Shown piece by piece: positions 1 through 8,227 of a stretch of 50,913 bases of DNA. Made by a program: the position numbers and the translations under genes. The stretch is from the NCBI GenBank assembly GCA_013824165.1, contig PNNH01000044.1:1-50913 (forward strand), written 5' to 3'. The notes beneath the pieces are model-generated. The model was not told the DNA's origin and searched no databases. It saw only the letters and a list, made by a program, of their open reading frames with translations. Source of the DNA: Methylibium sp. Lineage in GTDB: Bacteria; Pseudomonadota; Gammaproteobacteria; Burkholderiales; Burkholderiaceae_C. Each line of letters opens with the position of its first letter. Position 1 is the stretch's first letter.

Positions 1-241
1 TCCACGCAGGGTTCTGCGCGGCGAACTGAAGCACCGTCTTTTGCAACTGCTCCACCAAGTCGACACAGCCCCGATTGCGCACCGCCACTACTTCTGGCGT
101 GGGGCCCACGATGTAGCGCCCATCGATGAGGCGCGCTAGAAATTTGGGCAGCGCGCCAATTTGAGTGTCGTGGGGAAGGTCAGTTGGAACCTTGCCCCTT
201 TCTCTTGAGATGGTTCGTCGTCGGCAAGGCTGGCCACGCAC
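1..241 (-). CDS. partial hypothetical protein running off the left edge
   Basis: A minus-strand frame stays open from the left edge to about 241, where an in-frame GTG lies; the true start is not resolved. The most protein-like part is at 1-170 (contains PHDTQIGALPKF and RYIVGPTPEVVAVRNRGC). Residues upstream of that are arginine-rich and may be noncoding. I do not recognise the family. It points away from hipBA, so hipB and this gene would be divergently transcribed from the shared 242-510 region. Confidence 0.35.
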   Translation of the reverse strand, partial: MRGQPCRRRTISRERGKVPTDLPHDTQIGALPKFLARLIDGRYIVGPTPEVVAVRNRGCVDLVEQLQKTVLQFAAQNPAW

Positions 242-297
242 ACGACGACGAGACGTATGCCGCAACGACGCCCTGGCGCACCTGTCGCCATGGAAAA

Positions 298-509
298 TGC
301 CGTATTTGCAATTAATCAGATTAAGAAAGAGCATACCTCTTGGCTGTAATTGGCGGATTTCCGTCGGTTTCTCATAGCAAATACAGCAATAGCTCGCCAT
401 GTCACCAGCAAGCAGTAGATGCCCTATTTGCTATAGTCAGACATACAAGAAGCGTCCCCACCCTTGGTGAGAGGGCGTCAAGCCAACTGCAGCGATAGCA
501 CATACAGCA
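298..509. promoter_or_regulatory. four-copy 15-nt operator-like array upstream of hipBA
   Basis: The motif ATAGCAAATACAGCA occurs at 374-388 (+). Near-copies lie at 495-509 (+, 14/15), 420-434 (-, 13/15) and 298-312 (-, 13/15). The copies alternate in orientation, and each minus/plus pair spans 90-91 nt (298-388 and 420-509). The last copy ends one base before the hipB ATG, so a bound protein would block transcription or early translation. HipB-family antitoxins are known to bind several operators ahead of their own gene; that HipB binds here is inference. No Shine-Dalgarno sequence precedes hipB. Confidence 0.6.
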
Positions 510-510
510 T

Positions 511-810
511 ATGGACAACCTTTATTCCCTCGGCCGAGCTGTGGCCCAGCTCAGGCAGGCGCGCGGGATGACCCAGAAGCAGCTCGCGGCTCTTTGCGGC
601 CTCGGTCAGTCCACCCTCGCGCGCTTTGAGACGGGCGGCGTCGCGGAGTTCGGCTCGCGCAAATTGCTTCGCCTGCTGGAGGTCCTGGGCCACGAGCTGT
701 CATTCACGCCCAAGAGCAGCACCTTCACCCTGGACGATGCCCTGGCGGAACGGCAGCGTCAGGCTCAGGAGCTGAGTGAGGCCAACGCCTCAGGACGAAC
801 CCAGCGATGA
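511..810 (+). CDS. hipB: HipB-type helix-turn-helix antitoxin/repressor
   Basis: This 99-residue protein has an XRE/Cro-like HTH at about residues 8-62: an AVAQLRQARGMTQKQLAAL helix pair, then a recognition segment GLGQSTLARFETG. A short polar tail rich in E, Q and R follows. In the family the antitoxin dimer binds operator DNA, holds the HipA kinase inactive and autoregulates the pair. The stop codon overlaps the hipA start (ATGA at 807-810), so the two are translationally coupled. The start at 511 sits immediately after the fourth operator-like repeat and has no clear ribosome binding site, which may mean weak or leaderless translation. Confidence 0.88.
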   Translation: MDNLYSLGRAVAQLRQARGMTQKQLAALCGLGQSTLARFETGGVAEFGSRKLLRLLEVLGHELSFTPKSSTFTLDDALAERQRQAQELSEANASGRTQR

Positions 811-2129
811 AGCTGCACGTCTACGTCCACAACCAAGCTGTCGCCACGCTGGAGTCGACAGACGGCTTCCGGCATGTGATGACCTACCACCCGGACGTCC
901 AGCCTGAGCAGTTCGTCTCCCTGCTCATGCCCGTGCGCACGGAGTCCTACGCCTATCCGGAACTGCATCCGCTGTTCCGGATGAACCTGCCTGAGGGATT
1001 CTTGCTCTCCATCCTGCAAGAGCAGCTCGGCCCGCACGTTGGCGCATCGCCCCTGAACCTGCTCTCCGTCGTCGGACGCAATGCCATCGGGCGGGTCAAG
1101 GTCGCCACACCAGGTGCGGACCCAACACAGCCGCCGGTACCGTTCGACTTGAACGGCATCCTGCGGGGCGACAACTCGGAAGAAGCGTTTGTTGACCTAG
1201 TGCGCCGGCATGCGGCATCTGGCGTGTCCGGCGTCGTTCCAAAGTTCCTCTCGCCGAACACCCTCGGCGAGCATGGCAAGGGCACTCTGGCCACCGAGCG
1301 CTACATCGTCAAAGGCACGACTGCTCGACTTCCTGGCGTAGCCCTCAATGAGCACCTGTGCATGGAGGTATCGCGCCAGGCCGGGTTTCCGACGGCGACA
1401 ACCGAGGTCTCCGACGATGGTCAAGCGCTGGTGGTGCATCGATTCGACTTCGAGGATGACGGCACGACGCGCAAGGGCATGGAAGACCTGTGCAGCTTGC
1501 TCACGCTGCGGCCGGAGCAGAAGTACGAGTCGACGTGGGAACGCGTCGTCGGGCGCATCAAGGATGTGACGCCTGAGGCCACGCAGCAGAACGCGGCGCT
1601 CTCGCACCTTGCCGACTTGCTGCTGCTGACCTACGCGCTGCGCAATGCTGATTGCCACACCAAGAACATCGCCCTGCTTTACAGCGCCCGCGACCGCATC
1701 GAGCTGGCGCCCGTCTACGACATGCTGACCATCACGGTCTACGACGACTACGCGAAGAATCCACCGGGCATGCCCGTCGATGGGCGCAGCACCTGGATGC
1801 CTGGCAAGGCCCTGGAGCGGTTTCTTCAGACGAGGTGCAACGTGATGCCGGCGCAAACGCGCGAACGGGTGGAGCGCATCTGCGAGGCCATCGTACAGGT
1901 CACGCCTCAGGTGGTCGCAGCCACAGAGCAGTACCCCGCGTTTTACGAGACGGGCAAGCGCATGCTGCATGCCTGGAACGACGGGATGAACAGCCTGCGT
2001 CTTCAGAAGACGTGGAGCCTGCCGTCGCTGGACGAGACTATCGCGGCGGCCAGGTTTTCTGACCCACAGCCCATCAACGCTACGAAGGTCGAGAAGATTG
2101 GCCGGTCGCCACTGCTGGGGCAGCATTAA
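807..2129 (+). CDS. hipA: HipA-family serine/threonine kinase toxin
   Basis: This 440-residue protein is full length for HipA (about 440). The N-terminal HipA_N-like part includes the FRMNLPEG segment near residues 58-64. The loop that carries the autophosphorylated serine in E. coli HipA corresponds to GVSGVVPK (S141). The kinase core has the catalytic motif RNADCHTKN (D282, N287) and the metal-binding APVYD (D305). Known HipA kinases phosphorylate aminoacyl-tRNA synthetases such as GltX and induce persistence; the target here is unknown. The usual loop glutamine is replaced by valine (SGVV instead of SGAQ-like). It is co-translated with hipB and converges with the Fic gene downstream. Confidence 0.9.
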   Translation: MKLHVYVHNQAVATLESTDGFRHVMTYHPDVQPEQFVSLLMPVRTESYAYPELHPLFRMNLPEGFLLSILQEQLGPHVGASPLNLLSVVGRNAIGRVKVATPGADPTQPPVPFDLNGILRGDNSEEAFVDLVRRHAASGVSGVVPKFLSPNTLGEHGKGTLATERYIVKGTTARLPGVALNEHLCMEVSRQAGFPTATTEVSDDGQALVVHRFDFEDDGTTRKGMEDLCSLLTLRPEQKYESTWERVVGRIKDVTPEATQQNAALSHLADLLLLTYALRNADCHTKNIALLYSARDRIELAPVYDMLTITVYDDYAKNPPGMPVDGRSTWMPGKALERFLQTRCNVMPAQTRERVERICEAIVQVTPQVVAATEQYPAFYETGKRMLHAWNDGMNSLRLQKTWSLPSLDETIAAARFSDPQPINATKVEKIGRSPLLGQH

Positions 2130-2164
2130 TCCCACCCTCTACCGACTTGGCATACCGTTCAGCT

Positions 2165-2178
2165 GTGGATGCATCCAC
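2165..2178. repeat. 14-nt perfect palindrome between convergent hipA and fic
   Basis: GTGGATGCATCCAC at 2165-2178 is its own reverse complement. It lies in the 181-nt gap between the hipA stop and the Fic gene stop. No run of T follows on either strand, so it is not an obvious intrinsic terminator. It could be a protein-binding or resolution site, or chance. Confidence 0.4.
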
Positions 2179-2310
2179 GCCTAACCATCCCTGCCGTGGC
2201 GTGGATAGCCACATCATGCTGCTGACACTTTGGCTGGTGCCACTGAGCCAGAATAGCCTGGAGCGCGACACAGCATGCAGTGATTAGGCGTAGCTATGGT
2301 CGAAGACAGG

Positions 2311-3864
2311 CTAGCTGGAGGCAGGCCGCTTCGGCCCTTCGATCAACTGGGCTTGCACCAAGCTGCTCAGCAGCCTGGTAAGTGGCTTGATGTCCTGGTC
2401 CGACGACGCGGCATCAAGCGCTCGCATGTATTCGTCGCGGATATCCAAAGTGACGACTGTCCACGGCCATCCGCCGGTGGCCAGCATGAGGTTCATGATG
2501 AACCGAGCCAGCCGTCCATTGCCGTCCATGTAAGGATGGATGAACACGAAGACGAAGTGCCCGAGCACTGCTCGCACGCAGGGCTCGGTTTCAGCTTCGA
2601 GCAGGTCGAATAGCAGCGGCATCGCATCGCGAACAGCCTCAGGTGGAAGCGGCGTGTGTCTGGCGTTCTTGATGAACACCTGCGAGCCGCGCCAACCCGC
2701 GAGTTCCGAAGGCTTTACCAGCCCGACCTGGACGGATGGGGACCAGAGTGCCAAGTACCAGTCTTGAAGGTCACCTCGTAGGCGTGCTCCCGGGTTCTGG
2801 CCTTCCAGTACCCGCAGCAGGCTCGCGCGCACAGCCTTGTGCGCTTCGAAGTAGCCTTTGGCAGCCATCGCGTTACGTTCTTGGCGATCGCGTTCCGTAT
2901 CGCCCGAGCCCCAGGTGCCCTTGCGCACACGGTCGATCATCTCCGGAGTGACTTGGTAGCCTTCGATGGACAGCGAGTGATAGGCGTCGGCCAGGTATCG
3001 CACCTCAGCTTCGTCCAGGTATTCCTGCGGCGTGCCTTGCGTGCGCACGGGGGTTGTCCAGGCCTTCATGACCTGCTCCCGCATCAGCTCCCACATGGCC
3101 TTGATTCGCGCGCAGTACGGTGACTCCGGAAGTGTTCGAGCAGACTGGACCGGCACGTCGAATGGGTTTTTCTCGACGATGCTATGGCCGGCTGACCTCA
3201 TTGTCTTGAGCACTCCGTCAGCCAGCTCCGCGCGGTCAACGGCGCGGAGAGCGCCGGCGATGCGCCCTGCGATGGTCGTGTGGTCGCCGTCCAGAAGGAT
3301 TCGATTGAGGGCGGAGGTGTCCTTCAGCATGCCGAGCGCGAGTTGCATGGTGAGCGCATCAGCCTGCCAGACATTCGGCGTAGCTCGCACAAGGGCAGCC
3401 TCCAGCGACAAAGCGCGCAGGCCCTGGGCCTCGCCGAGTTGGTCTGCTGGAGGCATCTCCTTGACGCGCAGGTCAAACACGGACGTCCCTGCTGGCAAGG
3501 CTAGTGCGTTATTGGTGCCCTTGAGCGCGTTCACCTGGATCTGACGCGTAAGCGTGCTCGAGCCTGTGTGCAGTTTCAGGCTGAGTTCGGCGTTGATGTG
3601 CCAATCGCTGCCGAAGCGTTCGTCGCAGTAGCCGCGAACGAAGTGCCGCATTGAGGCGAACCAGGTTGTTGTGTCGCCAAGGTCTTCCTCGGGCCGGGAG
3701 GGCATGTACCAGCCGCGGATGATCGGACGAAGACGCCCACTCTCGACCAAGCGCTCAAGGTGTGTCCGCGACAGATCAGCGGTGCGAACGACAACGCGGC
3801 CTTGCTTTTGAAGGTCGTGGAGCTTCTGAAGCGATGTCGCGAGTTTGACGTTAGGACTGGCCAT
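2311..3864 (-). CDS. Fic-domain AMP-transferase fused to an AbiEi-like antitoxin half
   Basis: This 517-residue protein has two halves. Residues 10-60 form a winged-helix-like unit ending in IIRGWYMP. Residues 60-225 resemble the body of AbiEi-type antitoxins, with an ELSLKLHTGSS segment and a LSLEAALVRATP helix. Residues about 280-500 are a Fic domain with the complete active motif HPYMDGNGRLAR (H443-R454). Upstream, SLSIEG (S297, E301, G302) fits the inhibitory [S/T]xxxE[G/N] helix found N-terminal to the Fic core in class II enzymes. Fic proteins transfer AMP or other nucleotide moieties to target proteins. The fused DNA-binding half suggests self-regulation through the repeats just upstream (inference). 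It converges with hipA. Confidence 0.88.
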   Translation of the reverse strand: MASPNVKLATSLQKLHDLQKQGRVVVRTADLSRTHLERLVESGRLRPIIRGWYMPSRPEEDLGDTTTWFASMRHFVRGYCDERFGSDWHINAELSLKLHTGSSTLTRQIQVNALKGTNNALALPAGTSVFDLRVKEMPPADQLGEAQGLRALSLEAALVRATPNVWQADALTMQLALGMLKDTSALNRILLDGDHTTIAGRIAGALRAVDRAELADGVLKTMRSAGHSIVEKNPFDVPVQSARTLPESPYCARIKAMWELMREQVMKAWTTPVRTQGTPQEYLDEAEVRYLADAYHSLSIEGYQVTPEMIDRVRKGTWGSGDTERDRQERNAMAAKGYFEAHKAVRASLLRVLEGQNPGARLRGDLQDWYLALWSPSVQVGLVKPSELAGWRGSQVFIKNARHTPLPPEAVRDAMPLLFDLLEAETEPCVRAVLGHFVFVFIHPYMDGNGRLARFIMNLMLATGGWPWTVVTLDIRDEYMRALDAASSDQDIKPLTRLLSSLVQAQLIEGPKRPASS

Positions 3865-4287
3865 GTGGGTGCGGCACGTCCGAGGTGCTGTGGCAACTAG
3901 CGTAAAAGCCGCTGTAGCATTACACGTTTTATATGTTGAATTATTACACGTTAAAGCTGCTAAGGCAATTCCTGTCTAGGCCGCAGAAGTTTATGTAAGC
4001 TTTTGATTTTAAAGCGAATAAACAAACCAAGTCGATTGCGAATAGAGTTGCAAATACAAGCTGTATTCGGAAGGGATTGGCGTAAAGGATGTCCGCTTGG
4101 TGTCGCAAGTTCGCGTCCAAGCCGCGCTGATCAGCCGCTGGCCTGACGCGAGCATGGCTGCATGTGGGCCGATGGTGGGGATCGGCAGCGGTCATTGATG
4201 GCCACCCACCCTGGTGCTCGTTGGTGCCGCGACGTCCGCCTGCCTACAGCTGGCCCGATGTCGAAGCCAACCTATTGATTTTATCGG
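3865..4287. other. AT-richer gene-poor stretch between fic and the tRNA (island edge)
   Basis: These 423 nt between the fic start and the tRNA 3' end are visibly more AT-rich than the core genes. I found no convincing gene. An 83-codon minus-strand frame at 3944-4195 has no family resemblance and no good ribosome site. The stretch contains the tandem ATTACACGTT repeat and a GCAAATACA core at 4050-4058 that matches the hipB-upstream motif. Its position against the 3' end of a tRNA is typical of an integrated element boundary. Confidence 0.5.
3919..3952 (-). promoter_or_regulatory. tandem 10-nt repeat upstream of the fic gene
   Basis: ATTACACGTT occurs twice in direct orientation, at 3919-3928 and 3943-3952, 24 nt start to start. 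It lies 55-90 nt upstream of the fic start codon. The 24-nt period (a little over two helical turns) would put two bound proteins on nearly the same face. Autoregulation by the winged-helix half of the Fic protein is an inference. Confidence 0.4.
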
Positions 4288-4361
4288 TAGGCCGTGCAGG
4301 ACTTGAACCTGCGACCAAAGGATTATGAGTCCTCTGCTCTAACCAACTGAGCTAACGGCCC
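4288..4361 (-). tRNA. tRNA with CAT anticodon, probably tRNA-Ile2 (lysidine-modified)
   Basis: The minus strand folds as a 74-nt tRNA. The acceptor GGGCCGT pairs with ACGGCCT, the D arm is AGCTCAGTTGGTTAGAGC, the anticodon CAT is within GGACTCATAATCC, and the T arm contains GGTTCAAGTCC. The CCA tail is not encoded (ACCG follows). The C4-G69 and C5-G68 pairs and the ACTCATAATC...TTGGTCGC context match tRNA-Ile2, whose C34 is changed to lysidine by TilS so that it reads AUA. Elongator Met remains possible. A weak TACAAT -10-like box with a GC-rich discriminator lies upstream at 4400-4405. The 3' end faces the hipBA/fic region. Confidence 0.95.
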
Positions 4362-4497
4362 CCTGAGGGTTGCTCCCAGCATTGCACCGGGCGGGGCGCA
4401 TTGTATCGGTGGGGCACCGGCGCCCAGACCCAGCGCTTGAATCAGCGATCAGCGTCGCTGCTAGTGCGCCATGCCGCTGGCTCGCCTGCCGGCCGAC

Positions 4498-5535
4498 TCA
4501 CTTCTGCGACAGCACATTGCTGACCATGCGCGAGGTGATGTCGACGATCTGGATCATGCGGTCGTAGGCCATGCGGGTGGGGCCGATCACGCCCAGCGTG
4601 CCGACCACTTGGCCGTCGATCTCATACGGCGCGGAGACGATGGACAGTTCTTCAAACGGCACCACCTGGCTTTCGCCGCCGATGTAGATGCGCACGCCTT
4701 CGGCGCGGCTGGAGACGTCCAGCAGGCGCATCAGCTGGGTCTTCTGCTCGAACAGGTCGAACAGGCGGCGCAGGCTGCCCATGTCGTGGCTGAAGTCCTG
4801 CACGGTCAGCAGATTGCGTTCGCCGGAGATGACGACGCGCTCTTCTTCCTGCTCCATCGCCTCGGTGCCCACCTTGACGGCGGTGTTCATCAGCTCGGCA
4901 ATCTCGCCGCGCAGCACATCCACTTCGCTCTTCAGCCGCTCGCGCACGGCTTCCAGCGAGAGGCCGGCATAGCTGGCGTTGAGGCGGTTGCTGGCCTCGG
5001 CCAGCTCGGACTGGCTGAAGTCCTGCGCGGTGAAGACCACGCGGTTCTGCACATCGCCATCCGGCGACACCATGATCACCAGCACCCGGCGGTCGCCCAG
5101 GCGCAGAAACTCGATGTGGTGGAACACGCTGGGCTTGCGCGGTGCAGTGACCACGCCGACAAAGCTGGACAGGCTGGACAGCAGATGTGCCGCACTGGCA
5201 ATCACGCGCTGCGGCTGGTCGGGCTGCAGCTGGGTTTCAAGCGTCTCGATGGGCCGCGACTCGGCACCGATGATGCCGGGCTGCGCCGTCAGCATGGTGT
5301 CGACGAAGAGGCGGTAGCCCCGCGCCGTCGGAATGCGGCCTGCACTGGTGTGCGGGCTGGCAATCAGGCCCAGTTCTTCCAGATCGGCCATCACATTGCG
5401 GATGGTCGCGGGCGACAGCTCCAGGCCCGAGGCTTTGGAGAGCGTGCGCGAACCCACAGGCTGACCGTCCGCGATATAGCGTTCAACCAGGGTTTTCAGC
5501 AGTGATTTGGAGCGCTCGTCGAGCATGTTTTTCAT
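4498..5535 (-). CDS. hrcA: heat-inducible transcription repressor HrcA
   Basis: This 345-residue protein has the typical HrcA length. The N-terminal winged helix contains [36 protein letters not shown] and [11 protein letters not shown]. The rest is the dimerisation/GAF-like body ending at a MVSNVLSQK tail. HrcA represses chaperone operons by binding CIRCE and is stabilised by GroEL. I saw no CIRCE (TTAGCACTC-N9-GAGTGCTAA) in the 60-nt gap to nadK. Start: MKNMLDER at 5535 or MLDER at 5526; a longer in-frame start at 5559 adds residues the family lacks. It is divergent from nadK. Confidence 0.95.
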   Translation of the reverse strand: MKNMLDERSKSLLKTLVERYIADGQPVGSRTLSKASGLELSPATIRNVMADLEELGLIASPHTSAGRIPTARGYRLFVDTMLTAQPGIIGAESRPIETLETQLQPDQPQRVIASAAHLLSSLSSFVGVVTAPRKPSVFHHIEFLRLGDRRVLVIMVSPDGDVQNRVVFTAQDFSQSELAEASNRLNASYAGLSLEAVRERLKSEVDVLRGEIAELMNTAVKVGTEAMEQEEERVVISGERNLLTVQDFSHDMGSLRRLFDLFEQKTQLMRLLDVSSRAEGVRIYIGGESQVVPFEELSIVSAPYEIDGQVVGTLGVIGPTRMAYDRMIQIVDITSRMVSNVLSQK

Positions 5536-5595
5536 TGTACGGACACAAGGCCTCACCACACGGAGCCGTCATATCGCTGTGGTGTAATTCTTCGC

Positions 5596-6474
5596 ATGGC
5601 CCCCAAGCGTTTCCAACATGTGGCGATCGTCGGCAAGCATCAGGCGCGCGGCATTCGTCCCCTGCTTGAAGAGATCATCGACTTCATCACCCGGCAGGGT
5701 CTCGATGTCTCCCTGGAGCGAGACACCGCGCTGAACACCGGCATCTCATCCTACGACGCCCTCACCCCGGCCGAGCTGGGCGAGCGTTGCGACCTGGCTG
5801 TCGTGGTGGGCGGCGACGGGACCATGCTGGGCTTTGCCCGCGAGATGGCCAAACATGGCACGCCGCTGGTGGGCATCAACCAGGGCCGGCTGGGCTTCAT
5901 CACTGACATCCCCATCGAGCGCTATCGCGAAGCGCTGGGGCCCATCCTGGCCGGCGACTGCGAGATGGAGCACCGCCCGATGCTGGAGGGCGAGGTCTGG
6001 CGTGATGGCCACAGCATCTTCGAAGGCCTGGCGCTGAATGATGTGGTGGTCAGCCGCGGCGCAACGGCTTCGATGGTGGAACTGAAGGTGGATGTAGGCG
6101 ACGAGTTCGTGGCCAATATGCGAGCGGACGGCGTGATCGTCTCCTCGCCCACTGGTTCTTCGGCCTATGCGCTGTCGGCCGGCGGGCCGCTGCTGCACCC
6201 GAGCATTGCCGGCCTGGTGCTGGTGCCGATTGCTTCGCACACCCTCTCCAACCGCCCCATCGTGCTGCCGGATTCGGGCGAGGTGCGCATGGAGATCGTG
6301 GCCGGCCGCGATGCCAGCGTGAACTTCGACATGCAGAGCCTGGCCAGCCTGCTGCATGGCGACCGCATCACCGTGCGCCGCTCCAGCCACAAGATCTGCT
6401 TCGTGCACCCCAAGGGCTGGAGTTACTACGCCACGCTGCGGCGCAAGCTGCGCTGGTATGAAGGGGTGGTCTGA
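5596..6474 (+). CDS. nadK: NAD kinase
   Basis: This 292-residue protein phosphorylates NAD to NADP in the cytoplasm. It has the family signature GGDGT at residues 72-76, the NDVV motif (LNDVVVSRG) and the glycine-rich [17 protein letters not shown] segment that closes the active site. The length matches bacterial PpnK/NadK (about 292-300). It is divergent from hrcA and lies 61 nt upstream of recN, the order seen in many betaproteobacteria (hrcA-nadK-recN). Confidence 0.96.
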   Translation: MAPKRFQHVAIVGKHQARGIRPLLEEIIDFITRQGLDVSLERDTALNTGISSYDALTPAELGERCDLAVVVGGDGTMLGFAREMAKHGTPLVGINQGRLGFITDIPIERYREALGPILAGDCEMEHRPMLEGEVWRDGHSIFEGLALNDVVVSRGATASMVELKVDVGDEFVANMRADGVIVSSPTGSSAYALSAGGPLLHPSIAGLVLVPIASHTLSNRPIVLPDSGEVRMEIVAGRDASVNFDMQSLASLLHGDRITVRRSSHKICFVHPKGWSYYATLRRKLRWYEGVV

Positions 6475-6535
6475 TGAACAGCAGCAACAGCCCGCGCCCA
6501 CCCAGCCTCTGCAACTGCGCGACGAAAGGCCAGCG

Positions 6536-8227
6536 ATGCTTCGCCGCCTGAGCCTGCGCGACTTCGTCATCGTGCCCACGCTGGAGCTGGACTTCGTCGC
6601 AGGCTTCTCGGCGCTGACTGGCGAGACAGGCGCGGGCAAGTCCATCCTTATCGATGCCCTGCAACTGGTGCTGGGCGGACGCGGCGATGCCGGCGTGGTG
6701 CGCGAAGGCGCGCCGCGTGCCGAGATCAGCGCCGAGTTTGATCGCCCCGCACATCTGCGCGCCTGGCTGGACGAAGCCGGCTTCGACGCCGACAGCGACA
6801 GCCTGCTGCTGCGCCGCCTGATCGACGCCCAGGGCAAGAGCCGCGCCTGGATCAATGGCAGCGCGGCCACTGTGGCGCAGCTGCGTGAGCTGGCCGATAG
6901 CCTGCTGGACATCCACGGCCAGCATGCCTGGCAAGGCCTGACCCGCGCGCCTGCCGTGCGCGCGCTGCTGGACGCTTTTGCCGGCCTGGACAGCAAGCCT
7001 CTGGCTGCAAGCTACGGCGCCTGGAAGCAGGCCAGCGACAGGCTCGATGCCGCGCAGACACGCGCCGACGAGCTGAGCCGCGAGCGCGAACGGCTGGCCT
7101 GGCAGATCGACGAGCTGAGCAAGCTCTCGCCCGGCGCCGACGAGTGGGACGAATTGAATGCGGAACACCAGCGCTTGTCGCACGCGGCCTCACTGATGAA
7201 TGGCGCGCGGCTGGCGCTGGAGACCCTGTCCGAAGCCGAAATCAGCGCCGAAAGCCTGAGCGACAAGGCACTGGACGCCTTGCAGGATGTGGTCGAGTAC
7301 GACGCCCGCCTGGCCCCGGCCGTGGAGGCACTGCAAGGCGCACAAACGCAGCTGCGCGACGCGGCACACACGCTGGCCTCTTATCTGAACAGCGCCGAGC
7401 TGGAGCCTGAGCGCCTGCAGGAACTCGACGAGCGCCTGTCCGCCTGGATGACGCTGGCGCGGCGTTATCGCCGCCCCGGCGCCGAGTTGCCGGCCCTGCT
7501 GGCGCAGTGGAAAGAAGAGCTGCGCGCCCTGGATGAAGCCAGCGACCTGGCCTTGCTGCAGCGCGCGCAGGCCGAGGCCCTGGCCGCCTATCAACGCGAG
7601 GCAAAGCGCGTCAGCCAGGCACGCAGCGAGGCCGCGCCTCGCCTGGCGGCAGCCGTCACGCAGGCGATGCAGCAGCTGGGCATGGCTGGCGGTGCCTTCG
7701 AGGTGAGCCTGCTCAAGCAGGAGCAGCCGCAGAGCTTCGGCCTGGAGAGCGCCGAATTCCTGGTGGCAGGCCATGCCGGCAGCACCCCGCGGCCGCTGGG
7801 CAAGGTGGCCTCGGGCGGCGAGCTTTCGCGCATCGCCCTGGCGATTGCGGTCACCACCTGCCAGTTCGATCCGCACAGTGCCGGCACGCTGATCTTCGAC
7901 GAGATCGACGCCGGCGTCGGCGGCGCGGTGGCCGAGACCGTGGGCCGGCTGATGAAGCAGCTGGGACGCTCGTCCCAGGTGCTGGCGGTGACCCATCTGC
8001 CCCAGGTGGCGGCCTGCGCCGATCAGCATTACGTGGTCTCAAAGGCGCTGCGCGATGGCGTGACCGCCAGCGATGTGCGGCCGGTGTTCGGCGAGACGCG
8101 CGTCAACGAGATTGCCCGCATGCTGGGCGGCGAGCGCCTGTCTTCGGCCAGCCTGGCGCATGCGCAGGAAATGCTTCAACAAACCTCCACTGAAGCCGCA
8201 GCCCGCGGCAAGAAAGCCAAGACATGA
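6536..8227 (+). CDS. recN: DNA repair ATPase RecN
   Basis: This 563-residue SMC-like protein acts in double-strand-break repair. The Walker A is GETGAGKS (residues 29-36), the ABC signature is [14 protein letters not shown] and the Walker B is [12 protein letters not shown]. Between them lies a long helical region rich in E, R, A and Q that forms the coiled coil. The start [13 protein letters not shown] at 6536 matches family N-termini; the frame is open further upstream into nadK, but those residues (arginine- and cysteine-rich) are not RecN-like. Its stop overlaps the rapZ start (ATGA at 8224-8227). Confidence 0.95.
   Translation: MLRRLSLRDFVIVPTLELDFVAGFSALTGETGAGKSILIDALQLVLGGRGDAGVVREGAPRAEISAEFDRPAHLRAWLDEAGFDADSDSLLLRRLIDAQGKSRAWINGSAATVAQLRELADSLLDIHGQHAWQGLTRAPAVRALLDAFAGLDSKPLAASYGAWKQASDRLDAAQTRADELSRERERLAWQIDELSKLSPGADEWDELNAEHQRLSHAASLMNGARLALETLSEAEISAESLSDKALDALQDVVEYDARLAPAVEALQGAQTQLRDAAHTLASYLNSAELEPERLQELDERLSAWMTLARRYRRPGAELPALLAQWKEELRALDEASDLALLQRAQAEALAAYQREAKRVSQARSEAAPRLAAAVTQAMQQLGMAGGAFEVSLLKQEQPQSFGLESAEFLVAGHAGSTPRPLGKVASGGELSRIALAIAVTTCQFDPHSAGTLIFDEIDAGVGGAVAETVGRLMKQLGRSSQVLAVTHLPQVAACADQHYVVSKALRDGVTASDVRPVFGETRVNEIARMLGGERLSSASLAHAQEMLQQTSTEAAARGKKAKT

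Noticed and set aside
165-377. 70-codon plus-strand frame upstream of hipB
   Set aside because: R-rich shadow sequence that runs over two of the operator-like repeats and has no ribosome site or homology.
298-509. The repeat array as a small CRISPR
   Set aside because: Repeats are only 15 nt, alternate in orientation and have unequal gaps (61, 31 and 60 nt), with no cas genes.
3944-4195. 83-codon minus-strand frame beside the tRNA
   Set aside because: No family resemblance, poor ribosome site, and it overlaps the repeat-bearing fic upstream region.
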